Made by a program: the position numbers and the translations under genes | Notes under the pieces: generated by a model | What the model was told of the DNA's origin: nothing | Databases searched by the model: none | The model's input: only the letters and a program-made list of their open reading frames with translations | Source: Streptococcus henryi DSM 19005 | Lineage (GTDB): Bacteria; Bacillota; Bacilli; Lactobacillales; Streptococcaceae | Assembly: GCF_000376985.1 (NCBI RefSeq) | Contig: NZ_AQYA01000034.1 | Span: forward strand, 62,001 to 126,000 | Length of the DNA stretch: 64,000 bases | Direction of reading: 5' to 3' | Part shown: piece by piece, positions 54,469 to 63,933 of the stretch | How the letters are laid out: every line of letters starts with the position of its first letter | Numbering within the stretch: position 1 is the stretch's first letter

Positions 54469-56219
54469 TTGTTTGCTCCTCCTTCCTCATCAAAGTCTCC
54501 GCTAGCCTGTTGCTGAACGTCGTAAATTTCTTTGTAAATAGCGTTGCTTTGCAACAAGTCATCGTGGGTAGCAAAACCAGAAATCTTACCATCATCTAAG
54601 ACTAAGATCTTGTCGGCATGCTGAACACTTGAGATACGTTGCGCAATGATAATCTTAGTTGTCCCTGGAATGGTTTCTGCCAAAGCCTGACGGATATTGG
54701 CATCAGTTGCTGTATCAACAGCGCTGGTTGAATCATCCAAGATAAGGACTTTTGGTTTTTTGAGCAAGGCGCGTGCGATACAAAGACGTTGTTTCTGACC
54801 ACCAGAAACGTTGCTACCACATTGTTCAATCCAAGTGTTGTACTTGTCTGGGAAGCGCTCTATGAATTCATCAGCGCAAGCCTGACGACAAGCTTCAATA
54901 CATTCTTCTTCTGTCGCATTCTCATTACCCCAACGAAGATTATCCAAGATTGTCCCTGAGAAGAGGACATTCTTTTGAAGGACTACAGACACTTGATCAC
55001 GTAAAACTTCCAAGTCATATTGACGAACATCATTTCCACCGACTAGAACACGGCCTTTGTCAACATCATAAAGTCGAGAAACCAAGTTAGCGAAGGATGT
55101 TTTACCAGAACCTGTACCACCAATAACACCTATGACCTCCCCAGATTTGATAGACAAATCAATATCATTGAGAACTTCGTCGCTGCTTCCATGCTTATAA
55201 GAAAAATGAACATGATCAAAGACGGTATCGCCATTTGGCACTTCCATAATAGGATTGTCTGGATTGACAATATCTGCCTCTTCTTGCAGTACCTCACTAA
55301 TACGTTGAGCACTAGCAATACTCATGGAAATCATTACCATAATCATTGACAACATCATAAGTGACATCATCATACCAAATACGTATGAGAAGAGAGAGGT
55401 TAATTCACCTGTCGTCAATTGACCAATTACGATAAACTGGGCACCAAACCAAGATAGGAGAATGATACAGCCAAAGATAACAGCCATCATGATAGGATTG
55501 TTGAGGATTACAATGCTTTCTGCTTTAACAAAAAGATTATAGATAGTATCTACTGCCTTGTTAAATTTACCTGTTTCAAAGTCTTCACGAACAAAAGACT
55601 TAACAACTCGGATACCTGTAATATTCTCCTGAACACTAGAGTTAAGATCATCGTACTTACGGAAGCTCTTTTGGAAATTAGGCATGGCACGACGAATAAC
55701 AAGGAAAAGAGCCAGAGCTAGCAAAACTATAGCTGCTAAGAAAATCAAACTCAATTGACTGTCCACGACAAAACACATAATCATTGAAACAATGATTGTA
55801 AGCGGTGCACGTACAACAACACGAATAATCATTTGATAGGCATTCTGAACATTAGTAACGTCAGTTGTCATACGTGTGACAAGTCCTGCTGTGCTGAATT
55901 TGTCAATGTTTGAGAATGAGAAGGTTTGAATGTTATCGTACATCCCTTCACGAAGATTAGCTGCGAAACCAGCCGATGCTTGCGCAGCAAATTTACCTGC
56001 CAAATAACCACAACCAAGTCCACAGGTAGCTAAGACAAGCATAAGTATCCCATAAAAGATAACCTTAGACATGTTTCCTGCTGAAATCCCTTGGTCAATC
56101 AAGAGGGAAATGACAAAGGGCACAGAAACATCAAAGAATACCTCAAGAGCTGCAAATAAGGGCGACAGGAAAGAAGGTTTCTTATAGTCCTTAACCTGAG
56201 CCAACAAAACTTTAATCAT
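54465..56219 (-). CDS. ABC exporter half-transporter (first subunit)
   Basis: A 584-residue half-exporter with six helices, Walker A IGGTGSGKTSFANLV, signature VSGGQKQRLCIARA and Walker B VLILDDSTSAVD. The Asp after the Walker B Asp, where active sites have Glu, means a degenerate site as in heterodimeric LmrC-like subunits. Drug or peptide export is likely. It overlaps both marR and its partner gene by four bases. Confidence 0.92.
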   Translation of the reverse strand: MIKVLLAQVKDYKKPSFLSPLFAALEVFFDVSVPFVISLLIDQGISAGNMSKVIFYGILMLVLATCGLGCGYLAGKFAAQASAGFAANLREGMYDNIQTFSFSNIDKFSTAGLVTRMTTDVTNVQNAYQMIIRVVVRAPLTIIVSMIMCFVVDSQLSLIFLAAIVLLALALFLVIRRAMPNFQKSFRKYDDLNSSVQENITGIRVVKSFVREDFETGKFNKAVDTIYNLFVKAESIVILNNPIMMAVIFGCIILLSWFGAQFIVIGQLTTGELTSLFSYVFGMMMSLMMLSMIMVMISMSIASAQRISEVLQEEADIVNPDNPIMEVPNGDTVFDHVHFSYKHGSSDEVLNDIDLSIKSGEVIGVIGGTGSGKTSFANLVSRLYDVDKGRVLVGGNDVRQYDLEVLRDQVSVVLQKNVLFSGTILDNLRWGNENATEEECIEACRQACADEFIERFPDKYNTWIEQCGSNVSGGQKQRLCIARALLKKPKVLILDDSTSAVDTATDANIRQALAETIPGTTKIIIAQRISSVQHADKILVLDDGKISGFATHDDLLQSNAIYKEIYDVQQQASGDFDEEGGANK

Positions 56220-56659
56220 TTGTTACCATCACTTTCTATAATATTAAAATAAGCTTTTTCCAAAAGGAGGTGAAAACTTTCCCTTTCACTATCAGAAAAA
56301 CCATCTGTAAAGAAATGTTCAGATTGCTCTAAGTGCAGTTTTAAATCAGCAATCAATTCGGAACCCTTTTCTGAGATCTGAACCCTCTTAATTCTCCTAT
56401 CCTTCTCATCTGGTCCAATCAAAACAAAGTCCTTTTGCTCTAAACGCGACAAGATACCAACCATGGTAGGTTGAGAAACCTCGAACTGTTTTTCCAGCTC
56501 TTTAAAGGTCAAACTGTCTCCAGTTCTATTTAAATGTAGAAGGACCCAGGACTGCATAGTTGTAATATTGTAGGGTTTCAAGAAAAAATTCATATTCTGC
56601 TCTAGTTGACTGGCAATGCGTTTAACCAGCCAACCATAGGGAGCTTTTTTTATATCCAC
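56216..56659 (-). CDS. MarR family regulator of the ABC exporter
   Basis: A 147-residue MarR protein from a GTG at 56659 that has GGAGGTGA ahead. An open extension to 56686 lacks a ribosome site. The winged helix is LTFKELEKQFEVSQPTMVGI with LSRLEQKDFVLIGPDEKDRR. It leads the operon and presumably represses it until a substrate binds. Confidence 0.88.
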   Translation of the reverse strand: MDIKKAPYGWLVKRIASQLEQNMNFFLKPYNITTMQSWVLLHLNRTGDSLTFKELEKQFEVSQPTMVGILSRLEQKDFVLIGPDEKDRRIKRVQISEKGSELIADLKLHLEQSEHFFTDGFSDSERESFHLLLEKAYFNIIESDGNK

Positions 56660-57017
56660 AGATTCACCTCCTCGAAAATCTTTCACTAGTCATTATAAAA
56701 CTTTAATTTCAAAAGTCAATAGCCTGCTATTGTTTTTTTAGAAAAATATCTACTTCAATTAATAATCCTAGCCACTACTTACTTAAAAAGTATGTTAATA
56801 CTATCCATAATTTGCAAAAGAAAACAAAAAGACTACCTTAGTATTGACATACCAAGATAGTCTTCAAAGTGATTCTATAATACTTTTGTTAGATTTTCTA
56901 TATTAATCAAAAAGGTAATCACAAAGGACATTTGTATTTGAATAAACTTCTTTCTCTCAACAAAAGAACAGAAAGCCGAAAGCGACAATGCATCAAAGCT
57001 CTAAAAAAGACAATAAA
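56660..57017. other. Gap between marR and MFS genes
   Basis: No gene is supported. It must contain the marR promoter near its start. A stem AAGACTACCTT with AAGATAGTCTT at 56829-56864 looks like a terminator, probably for the MFS gene or as a boundary. Confidence 0.5.
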
Positions 57018-58208
57018 TCACTTTAATCTAAATTGACTATATATCAGACCTGCTATTGCTAGTAAAAACACGCCGAGTCCAATGACAATAAAACTTATGG
57101 AAGATATGCTGTTTTTCAATAGTGTCATGGCCAACGGACCTAGGGGCATAAACAATATCGCAAGGGTATAAATAGTTGAAAATACTCTCCCCATATATTC
57201 ATTAGACACTCGCTCTTGCACTTGACTAAAGAAATGGATATTGAAAATAGTTTCAAAAAGGTTATAAATGACTGCACCAGAATAACTGAAAGCTAGCGGT
57301 AATCCTGTTAATGGTGAAGTAGCCATCACTACTATTCCAATTCCACTTAGACCAAGTATCCAAAGAAGAGATGTCATAGTATTTGGGAACATTTTTGAGA
57401 AAAATGCACCTATAATTGCACCTAGTGCTGACAAACTTAGAATAGTGGCATAGGCTGTAGATTCATTAAAGATTTTAGGACTAAAAGGTAACAAATAGGT
57501 CAGCATTGCCAAAAATAAGTTGACCAGCGCAGCCATTATCAAAAGAAAGAAAATTTCTTTATCCGCAATTATGTAGACTAAGCCTGCCTTTATATCTATC
57601 AAAACATTTGTGAAATTTAAGTTATTCTTATTGTATTGATTCGCAAGCTTGTCTTCTTTTTTGATAAATAGTAAGAATAAGAAGGAGGCTAAAAATGTTA
57701 AACTATCAATTAAAAGTGTCAAGCGAATCCCTAGATTGTGGTAAACAAGAAATCCTATTATAGGTGAACTAACCTTGATGACTTGAACTATTGTTTCCAG
57801 ATGCGAATTATAAGTCACAAGATTCTTTTTCCCAACAACTTCAGGTACATAGGCTCTGTAGGCAGGACTAGAAAATGATGATGAAATTGCCAGAAATACA
57901 TTTGCTGCAATAAGTCCATAAAGCATGAAGTGATCACTAGAAATGAAAACTAATGAAAGACACATCAGACTACAAAGTCCATCTGTCCATAATAAAATTT
58001 GACGGCGCTTAAATCTATCAGCGAGAGCACCTCCAAAGGGATTTAGGATAATGGAAACTAAGAGCTCTGCAATTTGATAAATCCCAAGCATTTTTTGTCC
58101 AAGAAACCCTAAAGAAGCTATCCAACTGCTGTTTCCATAATCATAGAGGACATCCCCTAACTTATTAATTGATCTACTTGCTAAAAGTTTTATTCCGTTT
58201 CTATCCAT
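57018..58208 (-). CDS. MFS efflux transporter
   Basis: A 396-residue protein with 12 predicted membrane helices. Motif A is seen as GGALADRFKRRQILLWTDGL between helices 2 and 3. It resembles macrolide/drug efflux MFS proteins (MefA-like branch). The ATG at 58208 with GGAGG is preferred over a TTG upstream. It lies downstream of an rgg gene and carries a perfect 14-bp palindrome in its leader. Confidence 0.87.
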   Translation of the reverse strand: MDRNGIKLLASRSINKLGDVLYDYGNSSWIASLGFLGQKMLGIYQIAELLVSIILNPFGGALADRFKRRQILLWTDGLCSLMCLSLVFISSDHFMLYGLIAANVFLAISSSFSSPAYRAYVPEVVGKKNLVTYNSHLETIVQVIKVSSPIIGFLVYHNLGIRLTLLIDSLTFLASFLFLLFIKKEDKLANQYNKNNLNFTNVLIDIKAGLVYIIADKEIFFLLIMAALVNLFLAMLTYLLPFSPKIFNESTAYATILSLSALGAIIGAFFSKMFPNTMTSLLWILGLSGIGIVVMATSPLTGLPLAFSYSGAVIYNLFETIFNIHFFSQVQERVSNEYMGRVFSTIYTLAILFMPLGPLAMTLLKNSISSISFIVIGLGVFLLAIAGLIYSQFRLK

Positions 58209-58240
58209 ATTTTCCTCCAACAGTGACTAATTTAGGTTAG

Positions 58241-58254
58241 GTTCTGGCCAGAAC
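58241..58254. promoter_or_regulatory. 14-bp perfect palindrome before MFS gene
   Basis: GTTCTGGCCAGAAC, 33 bp before the MFS ATG and between it and the upstream rgg gene. A likely regulator-binding site; the rgg product is the nearest candidate. Confidence 0.55.
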
Positions 58255-58350
58255 AATCTAAAAACTACCCAATATGAAACCTACTACTTTAGCTGAATTT
58301 CACTAGTTTTTTCGATTAAATACATTATAAATCACATTTTTAGAGAATCA

Positions 58351-58378
58351 AAAAAATTCCCAAATAAGGGAATTTTTT
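58351..58378 (-). terminator. Second rgg terminator
   Basis: AAAAAATTCCC pairs with GGGAATTTTTT. It overlaps the rgg stop codon. Confidence 0.75.
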
Positions 58379-59234
58379 ATCTACAAAACTTATTCATATG
58401 CTCTTGATAATGCTTAGCATGATGCAAGGAGCCCATTACTTCAAAACAGAATATAGCATTCTTCATATCGTCTAATCCAGAAGAGTCACCCTTTTTAAAT
58501 TTAAGAAAACCTTTTTCATAGAGAAAAATGATGCGATGAAAAGCATTACGCTCATTAGTTAGTAATTTTTCAGCTTCCTTTTTAAAGAACTCTGCTTCCT
58601 CTAAATCACCTCGCTCAGTTGAAATCTCCATAAGATTTAACATGATGACCTCTACCAGATTTCGATGAGTTGCAATTTCAGCATAATAGTCCACGCGCTT
58701 TAAAATCTCTCTAGCCATCCTACTCATCAGAGTAGTTGGATAAAAAGTGTAAAAGTTGCCAATCAGTATCAAATCACTAATTTCCCATACTTCTTTTTGA
58801 AAGAGATAGTCAGCCACATAATCTAAATCTTCTTGTGACATCGTCCTACTTTCATCACATTGACAAATCATACCACGAAAAAGAATGATATTGAGTTTGG
58901 CCTGAAGGTTATTAAAATCTCTTGATAACTTGTCCTCTTCACTATGAATCAGAGACTCCAATCCAGCAATATCTTTCTTGTAATGAAATCTTGCCATTTG
59001 AGACATCAGTTTCTTTTGTTCAATGCGTTTAAAACCATTTGCTTTATCCATAAACTCTTCAACTGAAATTTGAATAGCTTCTAAAGCCTTAATAAATTTA
59101 GTAAGGGATAAATCCGATTCTCCTCTTTCAAAACGTGAGAGTTGGGAAATGGATAAATCCTTACTTGCTACTTGCTTTAGTGAGAAACCGCGATTCAATC
59201 GACACTCTTTAAAAATTGGACCATATTGACTCAT
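58377..59234 (-). CDS. Second Rgg/GadR/MutR family regulator
   Basis: A 285-residue Rgg protein. Helix-turn-helix: FKECRLNRGFSLKQVASKDL and SISQLSRFERGESDLSLTKF. The C-terminal helical repeat domain follows. It begins four bases after the ABC-F stop and leads towards the MFS exporter gene. No divergent or nearby short hydrophobic peptide ORF was seen, so if it senses a peptide, the gene is elsewhere. Confidence 0.87.
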   Translation of the reverse strand: MSQYGPIFKECRLNRGFSLKQVASKDLSISQLSRFERGESDLSLTKFIKALEAIQISVEEFMDKANGFKRIEQKKLMSQMARFHYKKDIAGLESLIHSEEDKLSRDFNNLQAKLNIILFRGMICQCDESRTMSQEDLDYVADYLFQKEVWEISDLILIGNFYTFYPTTLMSRMAREILKRVDYYAEIATHRNLVEVIMLNLMEISTERGDLEEAEFFKKEAEKLLTNERNAFHRIIFLYEKGFLKFKKGDSSGLDDMKNAIFCFEVMGSLHHAKHYQEHMNKFCR

Positions 59235-59238
59235 CCGT

Positions 59239-61152
59239 CTATCCTTCCACTTGCATACTGAGGTCTTCCCATTCGTTCATGAGTTGGTCTTGCTCATGTG
59301 TCAGATCATCAAGTTCTTTTTGGAGACTGATGAGTTCTGAGGCATCATTGGTTGCAAGCATAGCTTCATTGATTTCTTCAAGGCGGCTTTCAATTTCTTC
59401 AAGTTTTGCTTCGATTTCGGCAATGCGTCTGGTTAATTTGCGCAGTTCTTTTTGGTTGGCTTTTTGTGCCTGGTAGTCGTTTGCGACAGCTTGGGGCACT
59501 TCCTGCTTAACCTGATTTTCTTCAGCATGTAGACGGGCTATCTCCTCAAGCTCTGCCTTTTTCTCCAAGTAATAATCGTAATCACCCAAATAGAGGGTTG
59601 AGCCTTGATCGGAGATTTCCAGGACCTTGGTAGCTACACGGTTAATGAAATAGCGGTCGTGGCTGACGAAGAGCAGGGTGCCATCAAAGTCAATAAGGGC
59701 GTTCTCTAGCACTTCCTTACTGTCAATATCCAAGTGGTTGGTTGGCTCATCCAAAACGAGGAAATTGTCGTTTTGCATAGACAGCTTGGCCAAGAGGAGA
59801 CGGGCACGTTCACCACCTGAAAGCATGGCTACAGATTTCTTGACATCATCGCCCGAGAAGAGAAAGGCTCCTAGGCGGTTGCGAATCTCAACTTCTGGCG
59901 TTGTTGGAAAGTCATTCCAGAGCTCATCTAGGACTGTATTGGTGCGAGTCAGATTGGTCTGAGTCTGGTCATAGTAACCAACTTCTACATTGGCCCCGTA
60001 AGTCGAGGTCCCCTCAATGAAAGGAATTTGTCCAACAATAGACTTAATAAAGGTTGACTTACCGATTCCATTTGGCCCCACGATAGCGATAGCATCGAAT
60101 TTTTTAACGTCTAGGTTAATGGGCTGAGCTAGAACCTGACCATCATAGCCGATAGCCGCGTCTGCCACTGTCAAAACAACGTTACCAGAAACCTTTTCAG
60201 CATGGAAGGTCATATTAGCAGACTTGAGCTGGTTAGTCGGTTTGTCCAGACGCTGGATTTTTTCTAGCTGTTTACGGCGAGCCTGGGCACGTTTGGTTGT
60301 TGAAGCTCTGACAATATTGCGTTGAACAAAATCTTCTAACTTAGCAATTTCTTTCTGTTGCTTTTCAAAGTTCTTCTCTTCTGTCGCAAGTTTCTCAGCC
60401 TTGAGATCCATGAATTTTGAATAATTGCCCACATAGCGATCGAGGCTGTGCTGGGTCAAATCAAGGGTCACCGTTGCTACTTTATCAAGGAAATAGCGGT
60501 CGTGGCTGACGATGATAAGAGCGCCTTGGTAGTTGACCAAGTAATTTTCCAACCAGGCAATTGTTTCAATGTCCAAGTGGTTGGTTGGCTCGTCCAAGAC
60601 CAAGAGTTCAGGTCTTTCAAGCAACATTTTAGCCAAGGCAAGGCGAGTGTTTTGACCACCTGACAGCTCTGCTATTTTCATGTCCCACATGGACTGGTCA
60701 AATTTGAATCCGTTGAGAATGGCCCTGATGTCAGACTCGTAGGTGAATCCACCTTTACTTCTAAATTCTTCAGACAATCTGTCATAATCCTGCATGAGTT
60801 TATCAAAATCACTGCCTGACAGCTCTGCCATTTGCCCTTCCATCTGACGAAGACGTTTTTCCACCTGACGAAGGTCATCAAAGACATGCAACATCTCATC
60901 GAAAATGGTATTTTCAGACTCAAAACGAGAATCTTGTGCCAAATAAGAGAGAGTGAGGTCACGTTTAGTGTTAATCTCACCAGAAGTTGGCGCTTCTTCT
61001 CCAACCAAGATTTTTAAAAGGGTCGATTTGCCAGCACCATTGCGTCCCACAAGTGCAATACGGTCACGTTCATCAACCTGAATGTTAATGTTATCAAAGA
61101 GCACATCACCAGAAAATGAGCGCTCGATTTTATTTCCACTTAAAATAATCAT
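59239..61152 (-). CDS. ABC-F family ATPase
   Basis: A 637-residue protein with two ABC domains and no membrane segments. Walker A motifs are VGRNGAGKSTLLKIL and VGPNGIGKSTFIKSI. Signatures are LSGGQNTRLALAKM and LSGGERARLLLAKL, each followed by LVLDEPTNHLD. A linker with basic residues (RNIVRASTTKRAQARRKQLE) and a C-terminal coiled coil (about 550-637) complete the ABC-F layout (YdiF/Uup-like). These act on the ribosome E site. Antibiotic resistance is possible but not implied by the sequence. Confidence 0.93.
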   Translation of the reverse strand: MIILSGNKIERSFSGDVLFDNINIQVDERDRIALVGRNGAGKSTLLKILVGEEAPTSGEINTKRDLTLSYLAQDSRFESENTIFDEMLHVFDDLRQVEKRLRQMEGQMAELSGSDFDKLMQDYDRLSEEFRSKGGFTYESDIRAILNGFKFDQSMWDMKIAELSGGQNTRLALAKMLLERPELLVLDEPTNHLDIETIAWLENYLVNYQGALIIVSHDRYFLDKVATVTLDLTQHSLDRYVGNYSKFMDLKAEKLATEEKNFEKQQKEIAKLEDFVQRNIVRASTTKRAQARRKQLEKIQRLDKPTNQLKSANMTFHAEKVSGNVVLTVADAAIGYDGQVLAQPINLDVKKFDAIAIVGPNGIGKSTFIKSIVGQIPFIEGTSTYGANVEVGYYDQTQTNLTRTNTVLDELWNDFPTTPEVEIRNRLGAFLFSGDDVKKSVAMLSGGERARLLLAKLSMQNDNFLVLDEPTNHLDIDSKEVLENALIDFDGTLLFVSHDRYFINRVATKVLEISDQGSTLYLGDYDYYLEKKAELEEIARLHAEENQVKQEVPQAVANDYQAQKANQKELRKLTRRIAEIEAKLEEIESRLEEINEAMLATNDASELISLQKELDDLTHEQDQLMNEWEDLSMQVEG

Positions 61153-61289
61153 AGTACTATTTTACCAAATCCCAGACTTTTAAACTAGAAGAAGACTGCA
61201 AAAAATCTACCTTTGTGGGGTAGATAATTATAAATATTTTTATTTTAGTCACCATATAGGCTGCATTACTCGAAAATAAAAATGAACTA

Positions 61290-62003
61290 CTAACTATACA
61301 ATGTTTCAAGCGCTAAAATGTCACTGTTTTGAATACCATGGTAAGAACCAGCAGACTCCATAACAGAAGTATTATTATCATCATGCGCCAAACCAATAGC
61401 ATGACCAAGTTCATGTTCAGCCGTGTGAATAATACGTTCTAAGGTATAACCATAGTCGTTTTCTAATAAATAGTAAGTATTCAATTTGACTGTCCCAGAA
61501 ATCAGGTGATTATTGGCACTGTTTGTTTCCATCTCCGCCAAACCAGCTGCCTGAGAGCTAGAATCAGAATACTCCGTTGCAATAATATCAGCTTGGCTAT
61601 TGTCATAAACCCTAGTTAAAGTAAAAGCACCTGTCGCATTCCAATTTGCTATTGCTTCTTCATAAGCAGTAATTAGAGTAGGATTAGATGTCTCAATATA
61701 GACTGTCGCGCTATTGGTTTTCCATCGGGAGCCAGAATAATAGGTAAAATCATCAGTAGTAAGTTCAGATAATGCAGTCTTAAAATCATCTGTACTAGTA
61801 TTTGCAAAGTAGCTACTAACAGAATTTGCTAGAGTTGAAATCTGATTAGCAAGCTGTGAGTCACTGTGATTGGCATAATAAAGTAAACCAAAAATAACTA
61901 GCGCAAAAAATAAGATTGTTTTAAAGAGTCCCCAAAAAAGATTCAACACGAAGCTAAATATCATTTTAGGGATAAACAAAATAAGGTTCAAAACTCTTTT
62001 CAT
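61290..62003 (-). CDS. Matrixin-like membrane-anchored metalloprotease
   Basis: A 237-residue protein from the ATG at 62003, which has GGAGGTGAG upstream. Two hydrophobic stretches lie near the N-terminus (LILFIPKMIFSFVLNLFWGL and ILFFALVIFGLLYYA). The catalytic domain has HTAEHELGHAIGLAHDDNNT (metzincin zinc motif HExxHxxGxxH) and a Met-turn in SVMESAGSYH. The domain is probably outside the cell. Substrate unknown. Confidence 0.85.
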   Translation of the reverse strand: MKRVLNLILFIPKMIFSFVLNLFWGLFKTILFFALVIFGLLYYANHSDSQLANQISTLANSVSSYFANTSTDDFKTALSELTTDDFTYYSGSRWKTNSATVYIETSNPTLITAYEEAIANWNATGAFTLTRVYDNSQADIIATEYSDSSSQAAGLAEMETNSANNHLISGTVKLNTYYLLENDYGYTLERIIHTAEHELGHAIGLAHDDNNTSVMESAGSYHGIQNSDILALETLYS

Positions 62004-62138
62004 CTGCAAACTCACCTCCTACAAGAAATAATAAAACATATTGAAAGATAATAATAACAAAGCAACCTTAATAAAACTTTAAAATAGAAGACCAAAGGTG
62101 ATAATTACTGAAGTTAAATTCGACACACAGCTAATTAA

Positions 62139-62164
62139 AAGGCGATGCAATGAAACATCGCCTT
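62139..62164 (-). terminator. YtxH gene terminator
   Basis: A perfect 9-bp stem, AAGGCGATG with CATCGCCTT. T-rich on the minus-strand exit. Confidence 0.75.
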
Positions 62165-62174
62165 ATTATAGAAA

Positions 62175-62657
62175 CTAAGCTTCTTCTTCGTTTTCTTCAG
62201 AAGTCTTGTCCTCATTATCCTCTTCCTCAGGATTTTGATAGTCAATAATGATATCATCAACTTCAGCTGCAACGTCCTCCGCAACACTTTCTGCTGTGTC
62301 CTTAACTTCTTCTGCTACTTCAGAAAATTTTGATTTTACTTCTGAAACAACGTCGCTTGCAAAATCTACTGCTTGATTTGTTTTTTCTTTGACAGTCTCG
62401 AAAATATCTTCCTTAGTCAATTCACCTGATTCAAATTTTTCTTTATAATCATTAAAAGTACCAGTAGCTAAGTTAGTATATTCAACTGTTTTTTCTTTTG
62501 CTTTTTGGTGATACTCCTCAGGATTCTCTTTGTATGCTTCGAATGCTTTTTCAGCACGTTTCTTAATTTCTTTGCCTTTTTCTGTTGAAAGGAAGTAAGC
62601 TGCAGCGAATCCTGAAGCTGCACCAACAATTATAGTTTTAAAGAATTTATTCATCAT
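62175..62657 (-). CDS. YtxH domain protein
   Basis: A 160-residue protein. The N-terminal membrane segment is TIIVGAASGFAAAYFLSTEK, followed by a highly charged helical domain typical of YtxH/late-embryogenesis-like stress proteins. The C-terminus is acidic (YQNPEEEDNEDKTSEENEEE). AGGAGAA precedes the ATG. It follows the DUF948 gene, a pairing common in Firmicutes. Confidence 0.85.
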   Translation of the reverse strand: MMNKFFKTIIVGAASGFAAAYFLSTEKGKEIKKRAEKAFEAYKENPEEYHQKAKEKTVEYTNLATGTFNDYKEKFESGELTKEDIFETVKEKTNQAVDFASDVVSEVKSKFSEVAEEVKDTAESVAEDVAAEVDDIIIDYQNPEEEDNEDKTSEENEEEA

Positions 62658-62719
62658 TTTTCTCCTTTATTAGATCATTAACACTGATGAACAGTACCTA
62701 AATGTGAGACAGATAAGTC

Positions 62720-63139
62720 TTAACGACTATTTTTTTTCTTGCCAAACATTTTCGAAGCTACTTTACCAACTGCCATAGCTGCGCCAGCTTTTCCAGCTGA
62801 AGCAGACATTGAACCAGCTCGCTTGCTGAAACTTCTAGCCTGGTAATTCAAATCAGAAACACTCTCTGAAAGCTCTGCTACTGCAACGAAAAGTGGATCA
62901 ATTGTAGCAACTTTTCCATTAACATCTTCAACCAGAACATTAGCCTTAGCTAAAATTTCATTAGTTTGATGTAAAGTAACGTTCATATCACTAGTCAAAA
63001 CTTTCAAGGTTTGTTTTGTTTCATCAATCGTTTCATTAACAGCATCGACGGTTCGATGAAGTTTGATGGCGATAGGGATACTTACCCCTACCAAAATCGC
63101 AAAAGCGATCGCAATAATCAATAATGCAATTTCTAGCAT
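62720..63139 (-). CDS. DUF948 family membrane protein
   Basis: A 139-residue protein from the ATG at 63139, with GGAGGGGAT ahead. An upstream extension overlaps lgt and is not used. One N-terminal membrane helix (IALLIIAIAFAILVGVSIPI) is followed by a long coiled coil (TVDAVNETIDETKQTLKVLT) and a basic C-terminus. General-stress-type partner of YtxH; exact role unknown. Confidence 0.83.
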   Translation of the reverse strand: MLEIALLIIAIAFAILVGVSIPIAIKLHRTVDAVNETIDETKQTLKVLTSDMNVTLHQTNEILAKANVLVEDVNGKVATIDPLFVAVAELSESVSDLNYQARSFSKRAGSMSASAGKAGAAMAVGKVASKMFGKKKNSR

Positions 63140-63153
63140 ATCCCCTCCTTCTT

Positions 63154-63933
63154 CTACTTTTGATAATAAGGAACATTCTTGCCCTTTCTTTGCCAAATAG
63201 CAAAGCTGATACCAACTATAACAAGTATTACAGAAAGCCATTGTGAGACGCGCAAGCCGCCAACCATTAAGCTATCTGTCCTCATTCCCTCAATCACAAA
63301 ACGTCCAATACCATACCATATCAGGTAAAACGATGCAATTTCACCCTGTTTTAGTAACTTAGGACGACGTCTTAAAACTAACACAATCGCGAATCCAATT
63401 AAATTCCAAACAGACTCATACAAGAAAGTTGGAACACGATAACTGCCTTCAATGAACATTTGCTTTTGAATAAAGCTAGGTAAGTAATCCAAGGATTTCA
63501 CTGCTCTGCCATATGCCTCTTGATTGATAAAATTTCCCCAACGACCAATAGCTTGCGCAATCATAACTCCAGGCGCAGCAATGTCCAAGAAATCAATTGG
63601 ATTGATGACTCGATAATATGAGAAAATAAATAAAACTATAGCTCCTGCTATCAAGCCACCATAAATGGCGATTCCACCATTCCATACTGCAACAATCTCG
63701 CTGAGGTGCTGTGAATAGTAAGACCATTCAAAGGCAACATAATAAAGGCGAGCACCGATAATAGAAATTGGAAAGGCAATTAAGATAAAGTCCAAAATAT
63801 CATCAGGAATAATATTCTTTCGAGGAGCTTCCTTCATCGCTAAATAGACTGCAAGAATAACACCTGTCATGATACAGATAGCATACCAATGAATCGCGAA
63901 TGGCCCGATTTGAAAGGCAATTGGATTAATCAT
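63154..63933 (-). CDS. lgt: Prolipoprotein diacylglyceryl transferase Lgt
   Basis: A 259-residue membrane enzyme. Motifs are [40 protein letters not shown] and the Lgt signature [13 protein letters not shown] with the essential Arg. It adds diacylglycerol to prolipoprotein cysteines, the step before LspA (45717-46181). The ATG at 63933 with GAGGG is preferred over one four codons upstream. It overlaps hprK by eight bases. Confidence 0.96.
   Translation of the reverse strand: MINPIAFQIGPFAIHWYAICIMTGVILAVYLAMKEAPRKNIIPDDILDFILIAFPISIIGARLYYVAFEWSYYSQHLSEIVAVWNGGIAIYGGLIAGAIVLFIFSYYRVINPIDFLDIAAPGVMIAQAIGRWGNFINQEAYGRAVKSLDYLPSFIQKQMFIEGSYRVPTFLYESVWNLIGFAIVLVLRRRPKLLKQGEIASFYLIWYGIGRFVIEGMRTDSLMVGGLRVSQWLSVILVIVGISFAIWQRKGKNVPYYQK

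Noticed and set aside
62720..63241. Longer DUF948 frame starting at 63241
   Set aside because: The extension overlaps lgt and a strong GGAGGGG site precedes the ATG at 63139.
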